NCBI GenBank assembly: GCA_031260765.1
Contig: JAISKX010000106.1
Span: 1 to 5,526 of the forward strand
Length of the DNA stretch: 5,526 bases
Reading direction: 5' to 3'
Origin: Endomicrobium sp.
GTDB lineage: Bacteria > Elusimicrobiota > Endomicrobiia > Endomicrobiales > Endomicrobiaceae
Numbering within the stretch: the stretch's first letter is position 1; each line of letters starts with the position of its first letter. A program made the translations under genes and the position numbers. The notes under the pieces were generated by a model. The model was not told the origin of the DNA. It made no database searches and saw only the letters and a program-made list of their open reading frames with translations. Positions 5,525 through 5,526 of this stretch are shown here, one piece after another.

Positions 5525-5526
5525 TA

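Overview
The window holds five protein-coding genes, all on the minus strand. Reading in the direction of transcription (right to left) they are: a RecQ DNA helicase (3677-5524), an AEC-family membrane permease (2608-3561), a RidA enamine/imine deaminase (1976-2350), a RarD/EamA-type permease (1012-1965), and a HEPN-MNT toxin-antitoxin-like pair (436-834 and 140-460). The DNA is AT-rich. Strong purine-rich ribosome binding sites (AGGAG/GGAG types) and one TTG start suggest a low-GC bacterium, possibly Firmicutes-like. The gene content is too general to name a lineage and no rRNA or marker gene is present.

There are three probable transcription units. recQ starts 2 bases from the right edge, so its promoter is outside the window. 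The AEC gene follows after 115 bp that contain a weak possible promoter and an inverted repeat. ridA and rarD form a tight operon with a 10-bp gap; the rarD ribosome binding site begins next to the ridA stop codon. The HEPN and MNT genes overlap by 25 bp, with a promoter just upstream of the HEPN gene and tandem hairpins after the MNT gene (12-57) that look like a terminator.

The intergenic DNA is unusually full of repeats. A 31-bp palindromic sequence is present in two identical, same-orientation copies (102-132 and 2369-2399). A CT-rich module is present in two diverged copies (about 997-1038 and 2441-2481). A long imperfect inverted repeat spans 2496-2599. One CT-rich copy runs into the 3' end of rarD and appears to encode its last ~29 residues. 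The longest gene-free stretch, 2351-2607 (257 bp), is almost entirely such repeat sequence plus a possible ridA promoter.

The five genes are otherwise well-known families. I see no convincing evidence of a wholly new system. The points most worth a second look are the HEPN protein without the canonical RX4-6H histidine, the identical hairpin repeats bracketing the toxin-antitoxin/rarD/ridA block, and the repeat-derived tail of RarD.
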